A DNA stretch of 64,000 nt, from assembly GCA_000697665.1 (NCBI GenBank), contig KL197712.1:815412-879411 (forward strand), read 5' to 3'. The DNA comes from Jaapia argillacea MUCL 33604 (lineage: Eukaryota > Basidiomycota > Agaricomycetes > Jaapiales > Jaapiaceae). The translations under genes and the position numbers were made by a program. The notes beneath the pieces are model-generated. The model was not told where the DNA came from. It saw only the letters and a program-made list of their open reading frames with translations, and did not search any database. Positions 33,117 through 43,324 of this stretch are shown piece after piece (position 1 is the first letter of the stretch; each line of letters begins with the position of its first letter).

Positions 33117-34166
33117 ATGACATGGAATGGAACGACGTCTGCCCCTCCACCGGTCACATTTCCTCTGTATTACTCTCCTCGAGACAGTTTGATTGACGGG
33201 GTCTCTGACCACACACTGGCCCTGGCTGCTCCGGTCCTCGCTTACTGGCTCCTGTCTGCCATTTTCCACCTCCTGGACACCTCAGAATGGAAATGGCTGG
33301 ATGCCTACCGTATCCACGAGTCTTCCGAAGTGAAGGCCAGGAATTTGGCCAGCAGATCGCAGGTCGTCAAGGCTGTTTTGTTCCAGCAGGTTATCCAGAC
33401 TTTGTTGGGGTACTACTGGATTGCAGGGAAGGAGTCGGTAGCTGGCATGGATCACGCGGTTGCGATGTTGCGAGTGTCAGATACTATGGAATCCATCCTC
33501 CGGCTCGTTGTGGGGGACGTACTTGTGGGCGAGATATTGAAAGGTGGCGCCCTGGTGTATTACACCTATTGGTGGGCAATCCCGATAGCACAGCTGTTAT
33601 TCGGCATGTTCGTTCTCCTGTGACACTTGTCTTGAGGCCCCAATCTCACTCCATGTCATAGGTTTATTATCGACACTTGGCAATACTTCTTGCATCGGCT
33701 CATGCATAACAACAAGACGCTCTACAAGCACTTCCACTCCGTTCACCATCGCTTATATGTTCCCTATGCCTTCGGGGCTCTCTACAATCACCCTGTCGAA
33801 GGTTTCGTTTTGGACACGATGGGGGCGGGTATTGCGGAAGCACTGTCGGGAATGAGCGTGCGCCAGGCCACGTTCTTGTTCGTCATATCAACGTTCAAGA
33901 CGGTCGATGATCACTGCGGTTATAGCCTCCCATTTGACCCATTGCAGTGGATGACTGGGAACACTGCTGACTACCACGACATTCATCATCAGGTTCGTGA
34001 CCATACATCCTGTCGTTGGCTCCAACTTATTGCAAACCAGGTCGTTGGGATTAAGTCCAACTTCGCGCAGCCGTTCTTCACCCACTGGGATGTGATGCTG
34101 GGAACACGCATGACCAGAAAGGATATCGAGATGCATCGTAAAAAGGTGGCCGAGAAGACGTTGTGA
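33117..34166 (+). CDS. SUR2: Sphinganine C4-hydroxylase (SUR2-like), fatty acid hydroxylase superfamily
   Basis: An endoplasmic-reticulum di-iron membrane enzyme that hydroxylates the C4 position of sphingoid bases to make phytosphingosine. Exons 33117-33607, 33662-33992 and 34041-34166 join in frame to 315 residues; introns are 54 and 48 bp, GT-AG. The three histidine boxes are complete: HRLMH (175-179), HSVHH (189-193) and HDIHH (269-273), with DTWQYF just before the first, as in yeast Sur2. Hydrophobic segments lie at about 31-50, 78-96 and 145-167. The ATG at 33117 is the first in frame; no upstream ATG precedes it. The gene converges on MAK16, 129 bp away. Nothing suggests damage. Another member of the sterol desaturase superfamily is possible, but the box spacing and flanking text favour SUR2. 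Confidence 0.9.
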
Positions 34167-34295
34167 ATATACCCCGCCGACCCGCTTCCGGATAACGTAT
34201 CGTAAATCTGTTTAATACAGTACATAGGATTGGATACCTCGACCCCTTGTCCTGAAGAGTCATGTCGACTCCAATACGTGTAAGAGTGGCCAGGG

Positions 34296-35581
34296 TTACC
34301 AGTTCGCCAACATGTCTTTTGTGAGTGGAACAGATTCCAGTTCACGTTCGTGCTCATATTCGACCTCCACTCTGGGTCCACCTTTAAGGGTGGGAGCAAC
34401 TGGTAAGGACTTGGGAATCTGAACTGAAGTGATGACTGACGTTTGGGCTTCTTCCCTGGTTTCTTTGACATCGCTGGAGGTCGTCTGTCCTTCCGTTTCC
34501 CCAGCGACGTCTTGCCATCCTCCTCCTCTGATCCTTCTCCTGAAGATCCGTCGTCTTCCGCATCGTCCTAGCGCATCATGCTGAGTCGTAAATAAGACAA
34601 ACGAGAAATACCGGAACTCACCCCATCCTCTATGTCGCTCAGGATATCCTCCTCATCACCACTGATATCACTGACAAACTCTCGTTCCCCCCACTCACCT
34701 TCCTCCTCATCTAGCTCCTCGTCCTCGTCCGTCTCATCATCTAGCAAATCGAGCTGGTCCCCCTCTGCCTCGACGTTGGTTTCCGACTGCTTCTTCTTTT
34801 CTCCGTCCAATACTGCCTGCCACACAGACTCATTGACGTTCAGTGGCGCATCTCCGTAAGCCTTGGACTTGAGCCGTTCTATGAGTTCCTTCTCGATGGC
34901 TCGTTCTAAATGTGCAGCTGATAGGGCCTTGCGTTCGCGGGTGGTTTCACGGCGATCGAGTTTCTTTTTGACCCCAATGAGCTTCGACCTGGAGGTGAAC
35001 GGAAACGGTTAATCGACGTATTTGAGAGTGAAGACGCGGATAAGTACTGATGTCTGAGCTTGAGGCGTCTCATTTTGATCAGATACTGGGTTATCTTGGT
35101 AACACGCTGCTTGCATTTATGAATGGTAAAGTTTGGCCAGTGAATGAGTTCTCGATCAATCTGGACGAAATGAGTTAAATTGTGATATGGAGAGACGAAG
35201 CCGGACCTGTTCCAAAGCCTTCATATAGTTGTTGGAGAGCTTGATGCGCTCCCACATATGAGCTGGCGAATGTGCTCGTTCGATAGTTTTGACATACAGA
35301 AAGAGCACTCCTACAGTAGATGAGGGCGAGGATCTCTGTCGAATGATATAATACACACCTTCTTTTTCTCGAACCGTTGCGTACCGTGAATTCGCGAGGG
35401 GACACGACTGTCTATTGCAGAAACCAGTTACATTGTATTCGTTTCGACAAAAGTTCTGTGTGGAAGTTCTGAGGTGGGGTCAGCAGAGGTTCCGTCAAAG
35501 TAGTGAATATTGGACTTGCTTGACTTTGTATGAACAGAACTGTTGATTGATGACAGACCAGATGACATCGTCGCTTTGCAT
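34296..35581 (-). CDS. MAK16: Ribosome biogenesis protein MAK16
   Basis: A nucleolar factor needed for 60S subunit maturation (with Rpf1 and Nsa1 in pre-60S particles). Seven exons (35581-35520, 35468-35359, 35310-35207, 35160-35048, 34988-34622, 34567-34441, 34399-34296) join to 328 residues with all phases consistent. Family text is clear: [20 protein letters not shown] at the start, [20 protein letters not shown] with the conserved cysteines, [39 protein letters not shown] and [20 protein letters not shown]. The C-terminal third is highly acidic and ends with a basic patch and [12 protein letters not shown]. Intron 1 (35469-35519) has a GC donor (GCAAGT). It is divergent from the DUF1640 gene, with 147 bp between the two start codons. 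Confidence 0.95.
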
Positions 35582-35728
35582 GGCGGGCGACAAAATACTC
35601 ACTCGTAGAACTCGAGAGGTCAAGAAAAATACGGCACATGATCTGTGTCACCAGAAATGTCACGTTCTGTTACACTTGTCGTAGAGTGACCTGTGACCCT
35701 TACTTACACACTCTCCACAACTCTGAGG
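35582..35728. promoter_or_regulatory. Shared upstream region of MAK16 (-) and DUF1640 gene (+)
   Basis: Only 147 bp separate the divergent start codons, so both core promoters must lie here or within the genes. I saw no clear TATA box. Confidence 0.5.
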
Positions 35729-36530
35729 ATGCTCTCTCGCTCGTGGCAGTCCTCGGCACTCAGTCATATTTCGTTGACGAACTCCCCAATATTCATCTAT
35801 CGCCGCTCATTTTATTCCAGCCCTATTAGCTCCGACTTTCATTTCGATACCCATCACTTTGTCCAACGGCTCGAGCGTGAAGGCCTGAATCGGGCGCAGG
35901 CGGAGGGCATCATGTCGGCAATGGCAGAAGTCATCGACGAGAGCATCAGAAACATGACTAGCAACATGGTCACAAAGGCAGATCAAGAAAAAGTACTCGC
36001 CTGTCCATGCATTCTCCCACCCAGCTCACTCCTCTCCCCCATTCCAGCATCAATACACTCAGCAGGTGGACTTTGCCCAGCTCAAATCTGAACTACAGCT
36101 TATGGAGCGGAACGACCTCGCCATGCTCAAGGCAGAGAACGACCGTCTCGTCAATGACATTGAGAAATTAAAGCAGCGATTACGAGAAGAGATCACTCGT
36201 ACACAAGCCGGTGTCCGTCTCGATCTCAACTTGGAAAAGGGCCGCATGCGCGAAGAAAGCAGTGGCCAGGAGTTGAAGATCAAAGAGGTCGACACAAGAA
36301 TTGAGCAGGAGATCGCAAATCTTCGGACAGCCATTCAGGCATCCAAGGTAGCCTGATTTCCTACCTCGCTGATCTTCCTGGAACTAACACGGTTGATCAG
36401 GCTACAACTCTGCAGTACTTGGTGGGATTCGGTGAGTGCATTTTCTCTTTCATCACCTCAATGTTGATATTTGGCTCCAGTTACCGGTTGTTCAGCCTTA
36501 CTCATGGCATACCTTCGGTTCCGACTGTGA
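35729..36530 (+). CDS. Mitochondrial coiled-coil membrane protein, DUF1640 (FMP32/MCUR1 family)
   Basis: Four exons (35729-35992, 36048-36347, 36401-36431, 36481-36530) join to 214 residues. The N-terminus MLSRSWQSSALSHIS, with arginines, serines and no acids, is a likely mitochondrial presequence. The DUF1640 core starts at FDTHHFVQRLEREGLNRAQA, followed by a long coiled coil (about 85-185; QVDFAQLKSELQLMERNDLA, DLNLEKGRMREE) and a C-terminal membrane segment (TLQYLVGFVTGCSALLMAYL). Yeast Fmp32 and animal MCUR1/CCDC90B share this layout; they sit in the inner membrane and have been tied to cytochrome oxidase assembly and calcium-uniporter regulation. The exact role here is not known. It converges on the guanylate kinase gene. 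Confidence 0.88.
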
Positions 36531-36674
36531 ATTCGACGGAATTCGTCAATCACCCATTTAGAGCGGACCACGCCATCAACCATCACAGTGTTGCGACTCC
36601 ACCACAGCTGCAATTATCACGAGTTTCTACCAGTCCGTCCATGTCCAAACCCAACTACAAATTACTCGGCACAG

Positions 36675-37503
36675 CTAGTCGTCTAACGGCGGTAATCTAT
36701 CCCCGCTGACCCTTTCCCCGAGTGCGACCCTCTTGAACAACTCGTACGCTCTATCAATGTCGTCGTTCACAATGACAAGATCGTGCACGCCAGGCTCCTT
36801 GGCAAAATCTATTTCCTTTAGGGCAATCGCGAGGCGTTTTTGAATGGAGGTTGCATCCTCTGTCCCTCTCCCTTGTAGACGTGTCCGGAGGGCAGAGAGT
36901 GTTGGCGGCGAGATGAAGGCATATACGGGGTTCAGATCGGTGGCTTTTATTTGACGAACACCCTATATGCAAGTTGGATGTTTGGAGGGAGGTCGGATCG
37001 CACCTGGTACACACCTGAGCCTCAATGTCCAAGATACAACGCCGGCCTGATTGCGAGACATTTTTAACCGTCATGACGCTGGTGCCATAAAAGTTCCCCG
37101 AGAATTGAGCATATTCGATGAAGCTCCCCTCCTGGATCAATTGTTTGAACTTTTCGACGGTGACAAAGTAGTATTGCGTTCCATCCATTTCCCCTGATCT
37201 TGGGGCACGGGTCGTGTCTGTTGAAATCTCAGGACACAATCAAAGAAGCCAGAGGGGAGCAGTGGTCATACGCGATACACTGAACCCGAATTTGTCCGGA
37301 AATTCGGCAAACAGACGCTTCAAGAGAGTGCTTTTTCCAACTCCAGACGGGCCTGACAGAACAAGAGGTCGTAAAAAGTCGGGAAAGGGGGGCATACTGT
37401 GGAGATCGTCGACAGTATTGGCGCCAGGATCAGTGAGGACGGGGGGCAGGTTGACAGAGGCGTCGGGGACGAGGACGGTGTCGCTGTCGGGCGGGGGCGG
37501 CAT
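36675..37503 (-). CDS. GUK1: Guanylate kinase
   Basis: Cytosolic enzyme phosphorylating GMP to GDP with ATP. Exons 37503-37272, 37217-37015 and 36962-36675 join to 240 residues. The P-loop GPSGVGKST is at 51-59; the GMP-binding part follows with [20 protein letters not shown] and [16 protein letters not shown], then the LID and C-terminal part with [20 protein letters not shown] and ATSIQKRLA. The intron 1 splice restores the invariant HTTR motif. From the first ATG the protein has an N-terminal extension of about 36 residues, rich in proline; a second ATG (residue 37) would give the usual length of about 204. The gene is divergent from the kinase gene, with 310 bp between start codons. Confidence 0.95.
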
Positions 37504-37813
37504 GGCGGTATACGATGGCGGTAGTGAGCGTGACAAATATTTGACAGATGTCACGTCGCTAGGAGGAAGTGACAGATGTGACTGATGCACCTTGTGCGTT
37601 GTCTGGACTGTTGAAGACTGTCGAGCAACCGTCGAATCGCTTTCACAGCGCACAGGTAGCCTTTTGCGCCTATTGTTGGCCCTTCTGCCCCTTCAATTCC
37701 ACCACTCCCCCCTTCCTCCCTTTTCCTCTGCCTTTTTTCCTATTTAATTCCCTCATTATTCTCCCAACACACAATCTCCCCATACTCTACTCGGACGAAC
37801 GTAACGACTTATC
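37504..37813. promoter_or_regulatory. Shared upstream region of GUK1 (-) and YANK-like kinase (+)
   Basis: 310 bp between divergent start codons. The half nearer the kinase is a pyrimidine-rich tract (about 37680-37760, CCCCCCTTCCTCCCTTTTCC), a common core-promoter feature in filamentous fungi. Confidence 0.5.
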
Positions 37814-39618
37814 ATGGGAGCACTCTGTTGCCGTCCTCAGGTTTGCACAGTCTCTCTACTTTCTAGCCTTGTCTCATATTCGGTCCTTTCCAGCCTGTCG
37901 ACTTTGATGGAGACGTCAATCTCTTTCATTTTGTGCTTCTTCGATGTGTAGGGAAGGGTGCGTTTGGCAAGGTGCGTGCTCCTGCTCTCGGTTTCGACCA
38001 TGTGCCTGAACATACCTCTGTCTCGATTCCTCATAGGTCCGTGTTGTCCAACACAAGCAGACCCGAGAGCTGTATGCCCTCAAATACATCAACAAGGCAA
38101 AATGTGTCAAAATGAAGGCAGTCGCAAACATTGTGCAGGAGAGACGTTTATTGGAAGAGGTACGCTTGTTTTGGTCCGATTTGGACGCTTCCGCTATGTT
38201 ACAGCTAGCCGACCGATTTTGTTCATCCATTGGCTTAGATCGACCATCCTTTCGTGGTTAACTTGCGCTACGCTTTCCAAGACGATGAGAATTGTTTTTT
38301 CGTATTGGACCTTATGCTCGGGGGTGATCTGCGATGTAAGTTACTCGTCCTTAGCGTTTTTCTCGTTCCTTCCAGTCGAACCCTCATCGCCCTCTGCCTG
38401 GGAATAGTCCATTTAGAACGACTGGGATCCTTACCCGAAGAAACGGTGAGATATTACGTTGCGGAGATTTCGTCAGCGCTATCCTTCCTACACGAGAACC
38501 GCATCATTCATCGGTATGTGCCCACCTGCGATTGCCACACAAATATTAATCTCATCCTTCCAACCCAGTGACCTTAAACCCGACAATATTCTGCTGGACG
38601 AGCGCGGCCACGCTCATATCACCGACTTCAACATTGCCGTTCACTATTCCGAACGTCGACTCTTGACTGGTGTTGCTGGGTCCATGGCGTACATGGCACC
38701 CGAGATTCTGGCAAAGCGAGGATACACTTACACAATCGACTGGTGGTCGCTCGGCGTTTGTGCTTACGAACTAATCTTCGGAAGACGACCGTTTCGAGGC
38801 AAAACCAACAGCGATTTAACCCATAGTATCTCAAAAGACCCTCTGCGCTATCCAGAGGATGCGGAATCGAGATGCAGCAGGGCTGGTTTGCAAGCGCTTA
38901 AAGGTGTACGTTGTTGGAACATTATGACTTACCCTTCCCCTTCCCTGACCGCTATCGCTTAGCTCCTGGACAGAGACCCAGCAAGACGACTAGGATGTAA
39001 GCCCCATGGAGAAGGGTTCCAAGAGCTTCGTCGTCATCCTTGGTTCCGGACGATCGACTGGGATACATTGGATACCAAGGAACAGACGGCGCCCTTCATT
39101 CCTGACGTACGCTGCTCGATTGTTCTTTTCTTGCATGATTTGCTAAGGGCTTCTGCTGCAGTCGAAGAAGGCCAATTTTGATGCTTCTCATGAGCTGGAG
39201 GAGCTGCTTCTGGAGGATAACCCTCTCAAAGCGAAACCTAGGAAGGCAAATCAGGATAACCTGAGTGTTGAGATGAGACAGATGGAGGAGCAGTATGTTT
39301 ACCTCCTTCTCATAAAGCTCATGGCTGAGTCCCTATTTGACCAGGTTTACGACCTATGACTTCAAGAAGATGCAACGTCGGTCGTACTATCCTAACAACC
39401 AACACATAATATCCACCGTCACGGCCACTTCCTCCACAGGGATGGGCGGCGTAGCGTCACGGCCTGTAACACCGGGAGACCCCCACTGTGAAAGCACCGC
39501 GGGCATGAATGGCACGATCGACCACTCGATACCGCGTACGACAGGGGAATACAACGAAATGGACTCTCGCGGAGCGCCCATGTCTAAGGTCTCCATGTCC
39601 GAAAAGGATTACTCATGA
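37814..39618 (+). CDS. Serine/threonine protein kinase, YANK/STK32 type (AGC group)
   Basis: Nine exons (37814-37840, 37894-37971, 38037-38159, 38239-38335, 38408-38513, 38569-38905, 38963-39106, 39162-39292, 39345-39618) join to 438 residues. Kinase motifs are complete: glycine loop GKGAFGKV (29-36), catalytic lysine in YALKYINK (K51), HRDLKPDN (143-150), GSMAYMAPEI and the DWWSLGVCAYEL segment. The magnesium-binding loop is DFN (163-165), not DFG, which is typical of the STK32/YANK family. The N-terminus MGALCCRPQ fits N-myristoylation at Gly2 and palmitoylation at the cysteines, so membrane attachment is likely. The C-terminal 100 residues are Ser/Thr-rich. Substrate is unknown. Confidence 0.92.
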
Positions 39619-39971
39619 TGTCTCAGGTGAGATACGATGTCTCTACTTCTTTACCGCTTCCCACCCACGTCTGTCTTATCTTTTTGGATAGTGGCGACGC
39701 GAAAACCTCTCGAAGCCTTTCCCCTCACATTCACGGGCTGGACTCATTGTGCACTATAGTCATTCGTTTCTTCTAATTTCGACATACCCCTTCCACCCCT
39801 CGACACCTTTCTCCCTAAACTATTTCTCATCTCATATTCTGACTTCCTTGGAGAATCTGTGTTGCCTGCTGTTGGTCTGCTCTCTGTATTTGTCAACTAA
39901 TCGAGTACATGGTATTGGATATGGAATGCATTCAAATAAACATTGAAAAATCAGCATGTGGGAACCCCCCA
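39619..39971. other. Convergent 3' region between kinase and transporter genes
   Basis: 353 bp holding the 3' untranslated parts of both genes. AATAAACATTGAAAA near 39937 resembles a + strand polyadenylation signal. No further gene seen. Confidence 0.45.
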
Positions 39972-41259
39972 TCATGTTTTCCGCTTGGGTTGTGAGACTT
40001 GTGCCTGTGTGTACAAAAGCGACCCGAGAAATACCAGAGTTGCACCTAGACCTAGTTGCCCATTCCACCCATTTCCGAACCACCACACACTTAGGCATAA
40101 ACTGAGGGCTTTGCGTGTCGTCAAAACGATGTTGGTTGAGACAGAGGATACCCGCTGGGTTCGAGTGAATCAGCGGTGAGACATGCGCAAGGCGAGAGTG
40201 ACGTACAGAGGCAAGTTGGTTCACACCGGAAACACAAACCAGTTGAGTCACGAGGTTTGCCGCGAGGATCATGCAGGGTATCGACCATGTGTCCGAGGAT
40301 ATCAAGAGCTGTTGAAAGCCTCGGGTCACTTGGGGTAGAAGTCCCAAGAATAACGGCAGCGATAAGAAATGCTGGTCACCGTCAAGGCGTCAGATCAATC
40401 CAAGGAACTCAGCTAAACTCGTACCGTGAAGAAAACGCCTTCCCGCCAACATGGGCCATACCTAACGTACACCCGTTCTTGTAAAAGCCCGAGAACTGCA
40501 GTCATAACGAGTGAGATGGTGAGCATGGTGACCCCCAATGTGTAACGGTGGGGGTCCACTTCTGAGGGGCCCCGATGAGCCGGGGAGGACCGAGAAAGTG
40601 TGGCGAGGATGACACCTATTGACACTAAGCCCACTGCCGTCTTGTCGATTCATGAGCGACGGTAATTAGGAGGGTAATTAGAGAACACGTTCGAGCTTAC
40701 GATTTGTCCGAAGGAATACCGCCTCTTGAGAAACATATAGCCGAATATCATTGAGACAGCTAAACCTACAAGGGATTCAACGTTCAATTTCTGGAGGGAA
40801 TGTCTAGGTAGATTTACCTGCGGATCGGAACACTATCTGTATCGGAAGCGGGACATCGAATGCGTACACCCAATTATTGAGCAATGAACCAGCGGTCTGC
40901 ACAAAGACTTGAGCAGCCCAATTTCTCAAGGGAACTTTGTTCGGTTTCAGCCTGGGTATCCAGCCGTCGAGACTGAAAAATCTCCCAAAACCTTGGATTG
41001 AGATGAAAAGCATTTGGGAGAATGTCAAGGCAGTTCCTGGTGTCCATCTGTCGGGAGCGATGGGAGAAGGTAGGTCTCGAAGTGCGTACCGAACTCGGGA
41101 CTGAGTTTGAGCAACCGCTCGAAAGTCCATACGTTACTGTCATCGATGAAGGTCAGAATCAATATGTATCCAGGCTTGTGGAACGCACGCGCAGCATCCA
41201 CCAAAGAGTAAGGTCAGGATCGTCCCGTAGTCAATCAAGAATGGGACAGCGGTTCCCAT
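39972..41259 (-). CDS. Nucleotide-sugar transporter, YEA4/SLC35B4 type
   Basis: A multi-pass ER/Golgi membrane protein of the UAA transporter family; yeast Yea4 carries UDP-GlcNAc and is linked to chitin synthesis. Seven exons were placed by eye (first 41259-41189, then 41136-41090, 41036-40818, 40765-40701, 40640-40425, a sixth opening HFLSLPLFLG and a seventh ending PKRKT) giving about 321 residues. Family text: ILTLLFGGCCANVWTFERLL, GTALTFSQMLFISIQGF, LNNWVYAFDVPLPIQIVFRS, SIGVILATLSRS, GLLQERVYVRYG and VSTNIVLTTRKALSLCLSVW. Hydrophobic segments cover most of the length. It ends without a clear KKXX retrieval signal, but the tail PKRKT is basic. Substrate specificity is inferred from family only. 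Confidence 0.88.
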
Positions 41260-41713
41260 CGAAATCCCCGGTTCCGCAGTCCAGTGAGTTTCCTCTGGTT
41301 GTGATATATCCTTCACACTCCCTGTCTTTTCTCTCGACAGTCCAGCCGCGTTTTTAGTGGGGCGTCGGGACATTGAATCCGGAGAGGAGTACTGGACTCT
41401 GGAGGACTTCAAGGTGAAGTGTCTTGTTGGACTGGATGGATACGTTGGGCCAAGAAGAGACCAGCAAAAAAGATCAAGACTCGAGCCAACTTTGGTCGGA
41501 AGGAATGAAGTGAAGGAGGGGATCAGGTGGGTAACATATAAACATGCTGGCGGTTCGAGTTCACACCAGTCTGAGGAAGTCAAGATTTGGACTCAGAATT
41601 ACCAGACTTATTCCGGATAGAGGCACCGACACCCCCTCGATTGACATTGCCCTCAGTTCTTTACAGAGAGATACATCTCTTGACACGACAGGGTATGCGA
41701 ATATAAATAGTCT
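41260..41713 (-). promoter_or_regulatory. Upstream region of the nucleotide-sugar transporter gene
   Basis: 454 bp between the NUP53-type stop and the transporter ATG, both on the - strand. The transporter frame stays open upstream of its ATG but contains no earlier ATG, so this is taken as promoter plus 5' leader. A + strand open frame at 41357-41620 resembles nothing known. Confidence 0.45.
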
Positions 41714-43079
41714 CTACCAACCAAAGATAAGGTCTGAAACTTGTCCGAGCATGCCCTTCGTCGGCGACGGTTGTGCTGGGTCTAGGTGCACACGCTGACC
41801 AGGCTCTGGCTGCTGTACTCGAGGAGTGTTGTGAGGTGGGGCAGGCTTACGGAACGCAGACCCTGAGGGTGCCAACTTGAGCGGCGTGCCTATACTAGGG
41901 GTGGTTGTACGACCTCCATTGCCAGTAGGCGAGGGTGCTTCATCGACGGCCATGGCATCCATTGAGGTTGCGCCTCTCCCACTGTCTGGTGCTCGAACGG
42001 ACTGACCCAACAAACTCTCCGCTTGGGCGGCATCCTGAAAGGAATAGGTGAACCGGCGGCAACAATCTAGAAAGGTCCCACGTACCGCCCATTTGGCACC
42101 GACCATCCAACAACCGCCCAAGACTTCTCCATTCTTACGGACAGCCCTTAACGCCTCCCCAGGATCATTGAACCCTATGCGAAAACAATTTAAGATCTCC
42201 GTATTCGGGTCTGCGTCTGTAGTGTCTCCAAGTGATTTAAAATATTCCACTGTAGCGGTGTACTTGTCGGGAGGATAGCCAAAAACAATGACAAAGAGGG
42301 GTTGAGATGTTTGGGTGTTGGGCGTTGGTTGAGGTGTACGCGAAATTGGCGTACGAGAAGGAGGGGTTTGGAAAGCAGGTTTCTATTCGGGCATCAGAAA
42401 ACGCTGAGAAGGTCCTTGAAACCTTACTCACTCGTTCGCTGAACCTGAGTGAAGCAGAGTCTGGAGGAAAGTCGTTCATCATGTCATTGATGGAACTGGT
42501 TGGTGGCGCATCCTCATCCGGCAGGGTCTGCTGCCGCCTGAGCAAGGGTTCAGAGCACGAAGTCGAGGCAACCCGAAAACACATACCTGGAGCTTTGGAA
42601 CATGGAATCCGATCCAAACTCTGACGCAGAACCTCTGGCCAAGTGGTTGTTCATTTTGGCCTTCGTTTGCACGATGGGGACCTCGTCATATCTTTGGGTA
42701 TTTGCCGGTGCAGCCTATGGAATAATATGTTCGTGAATTTCCTGAATGTAAAAGCCAAGACCCTACCTTCTGTGGCGACATACTCTAGATGGATATTGAA
42801 TAAAGCACAGCAATGTAAGAATGTAGAACAACGCACCATTAGGTATCCAGGCTGATAGGGGGTTCTCGACTGAGCAAAGGGATCACTCAGAGACGTGGAG
42901 AGAGTGGGACCAGGGGAGGCTGTACTCCAAGATGATGAATGGCCATGGTGAGACACGGAGGCACCAGACATGCCAGCGACTGAAAACTGGGGCGCATGAG
43001 GCGGAGACTGTGAGGAGTGTGCAAAAGATGACCTCGCTCGTTCATCAGACGACGAAGACACAAATGAGCCACCAAACAT
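41714..43079 (-). CDS. Nucleoporin NUP53/NUP35 type with Nup35 RRM
   Basis: A component of the inner ring of the nuclear pore that binds Nic96 and Nup170-type partners and touches the membrane. N-terminal exons from MFGGSFVSSSSDERARSS give a Ser/Pro-rich region, then APANTQRYDEVPIVQTKAKM, the short conserved motif that precedes the RRM in fungal homologues. The Nup35-type RRM begins PLFVIVFGYPPDKYTATVEY and continues with LNCFRIGFNDPGEALRAVRK and GCWMVGAKW. The C-terminus is PTKGMLGQVSDLIFGW, matching the amphipathic membrane-binding helix at the end of Nup53 and Nup35. At least six exons with short GT-AG introns. Start ATG at 43079 is the first in frame. It is divergent from ZPR1. Confidence 0.9.
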
Positions 43080-43324
43080 TCTGACAAGCACAACTCCTTC
43101 AATCAAGTTCAATGAATGTTCAATGCCCAATGTCACAGTTTTGATGAGTGACGGAACGTGACTGTGACGGTAACATCGCAAGTCACCCTATGTCACCTGA
43201 GACCTCCAAGTCATTTCACCTCAGTCAGATTGACTCTAACGTACAGATCTTTCAAAAGTCTCATCAATCGCAGCCAGACTCTGCCAAGTCTGCTCCCTCC
43301 CCTCGTATATCGCATTTCCCTTCG
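43080..43324. promoter_or_regulatory. Shared upstream region of NUP53-type gene (-) and ZPR1 (+)
   Basis: 245 bp between the chosen divergent starts. If ZPR1 starts at the earlier in-frame ATG (43190), the shared region shrinks to 110 bp. Confidence 0.45.

Noticed and set aside
37240-37653. Longer guanylate kinase start upstream of 37503
   Set aside because: The frame stays open but the only upstream start is GTG; the first ATG is at 37503.
41357-41620. 87-codon + strand frame between the transporter and nucleoporin genes
   Set aside because: No family resemblance and it lies over the 5' leader of the transporter gene; no splice partners seen.
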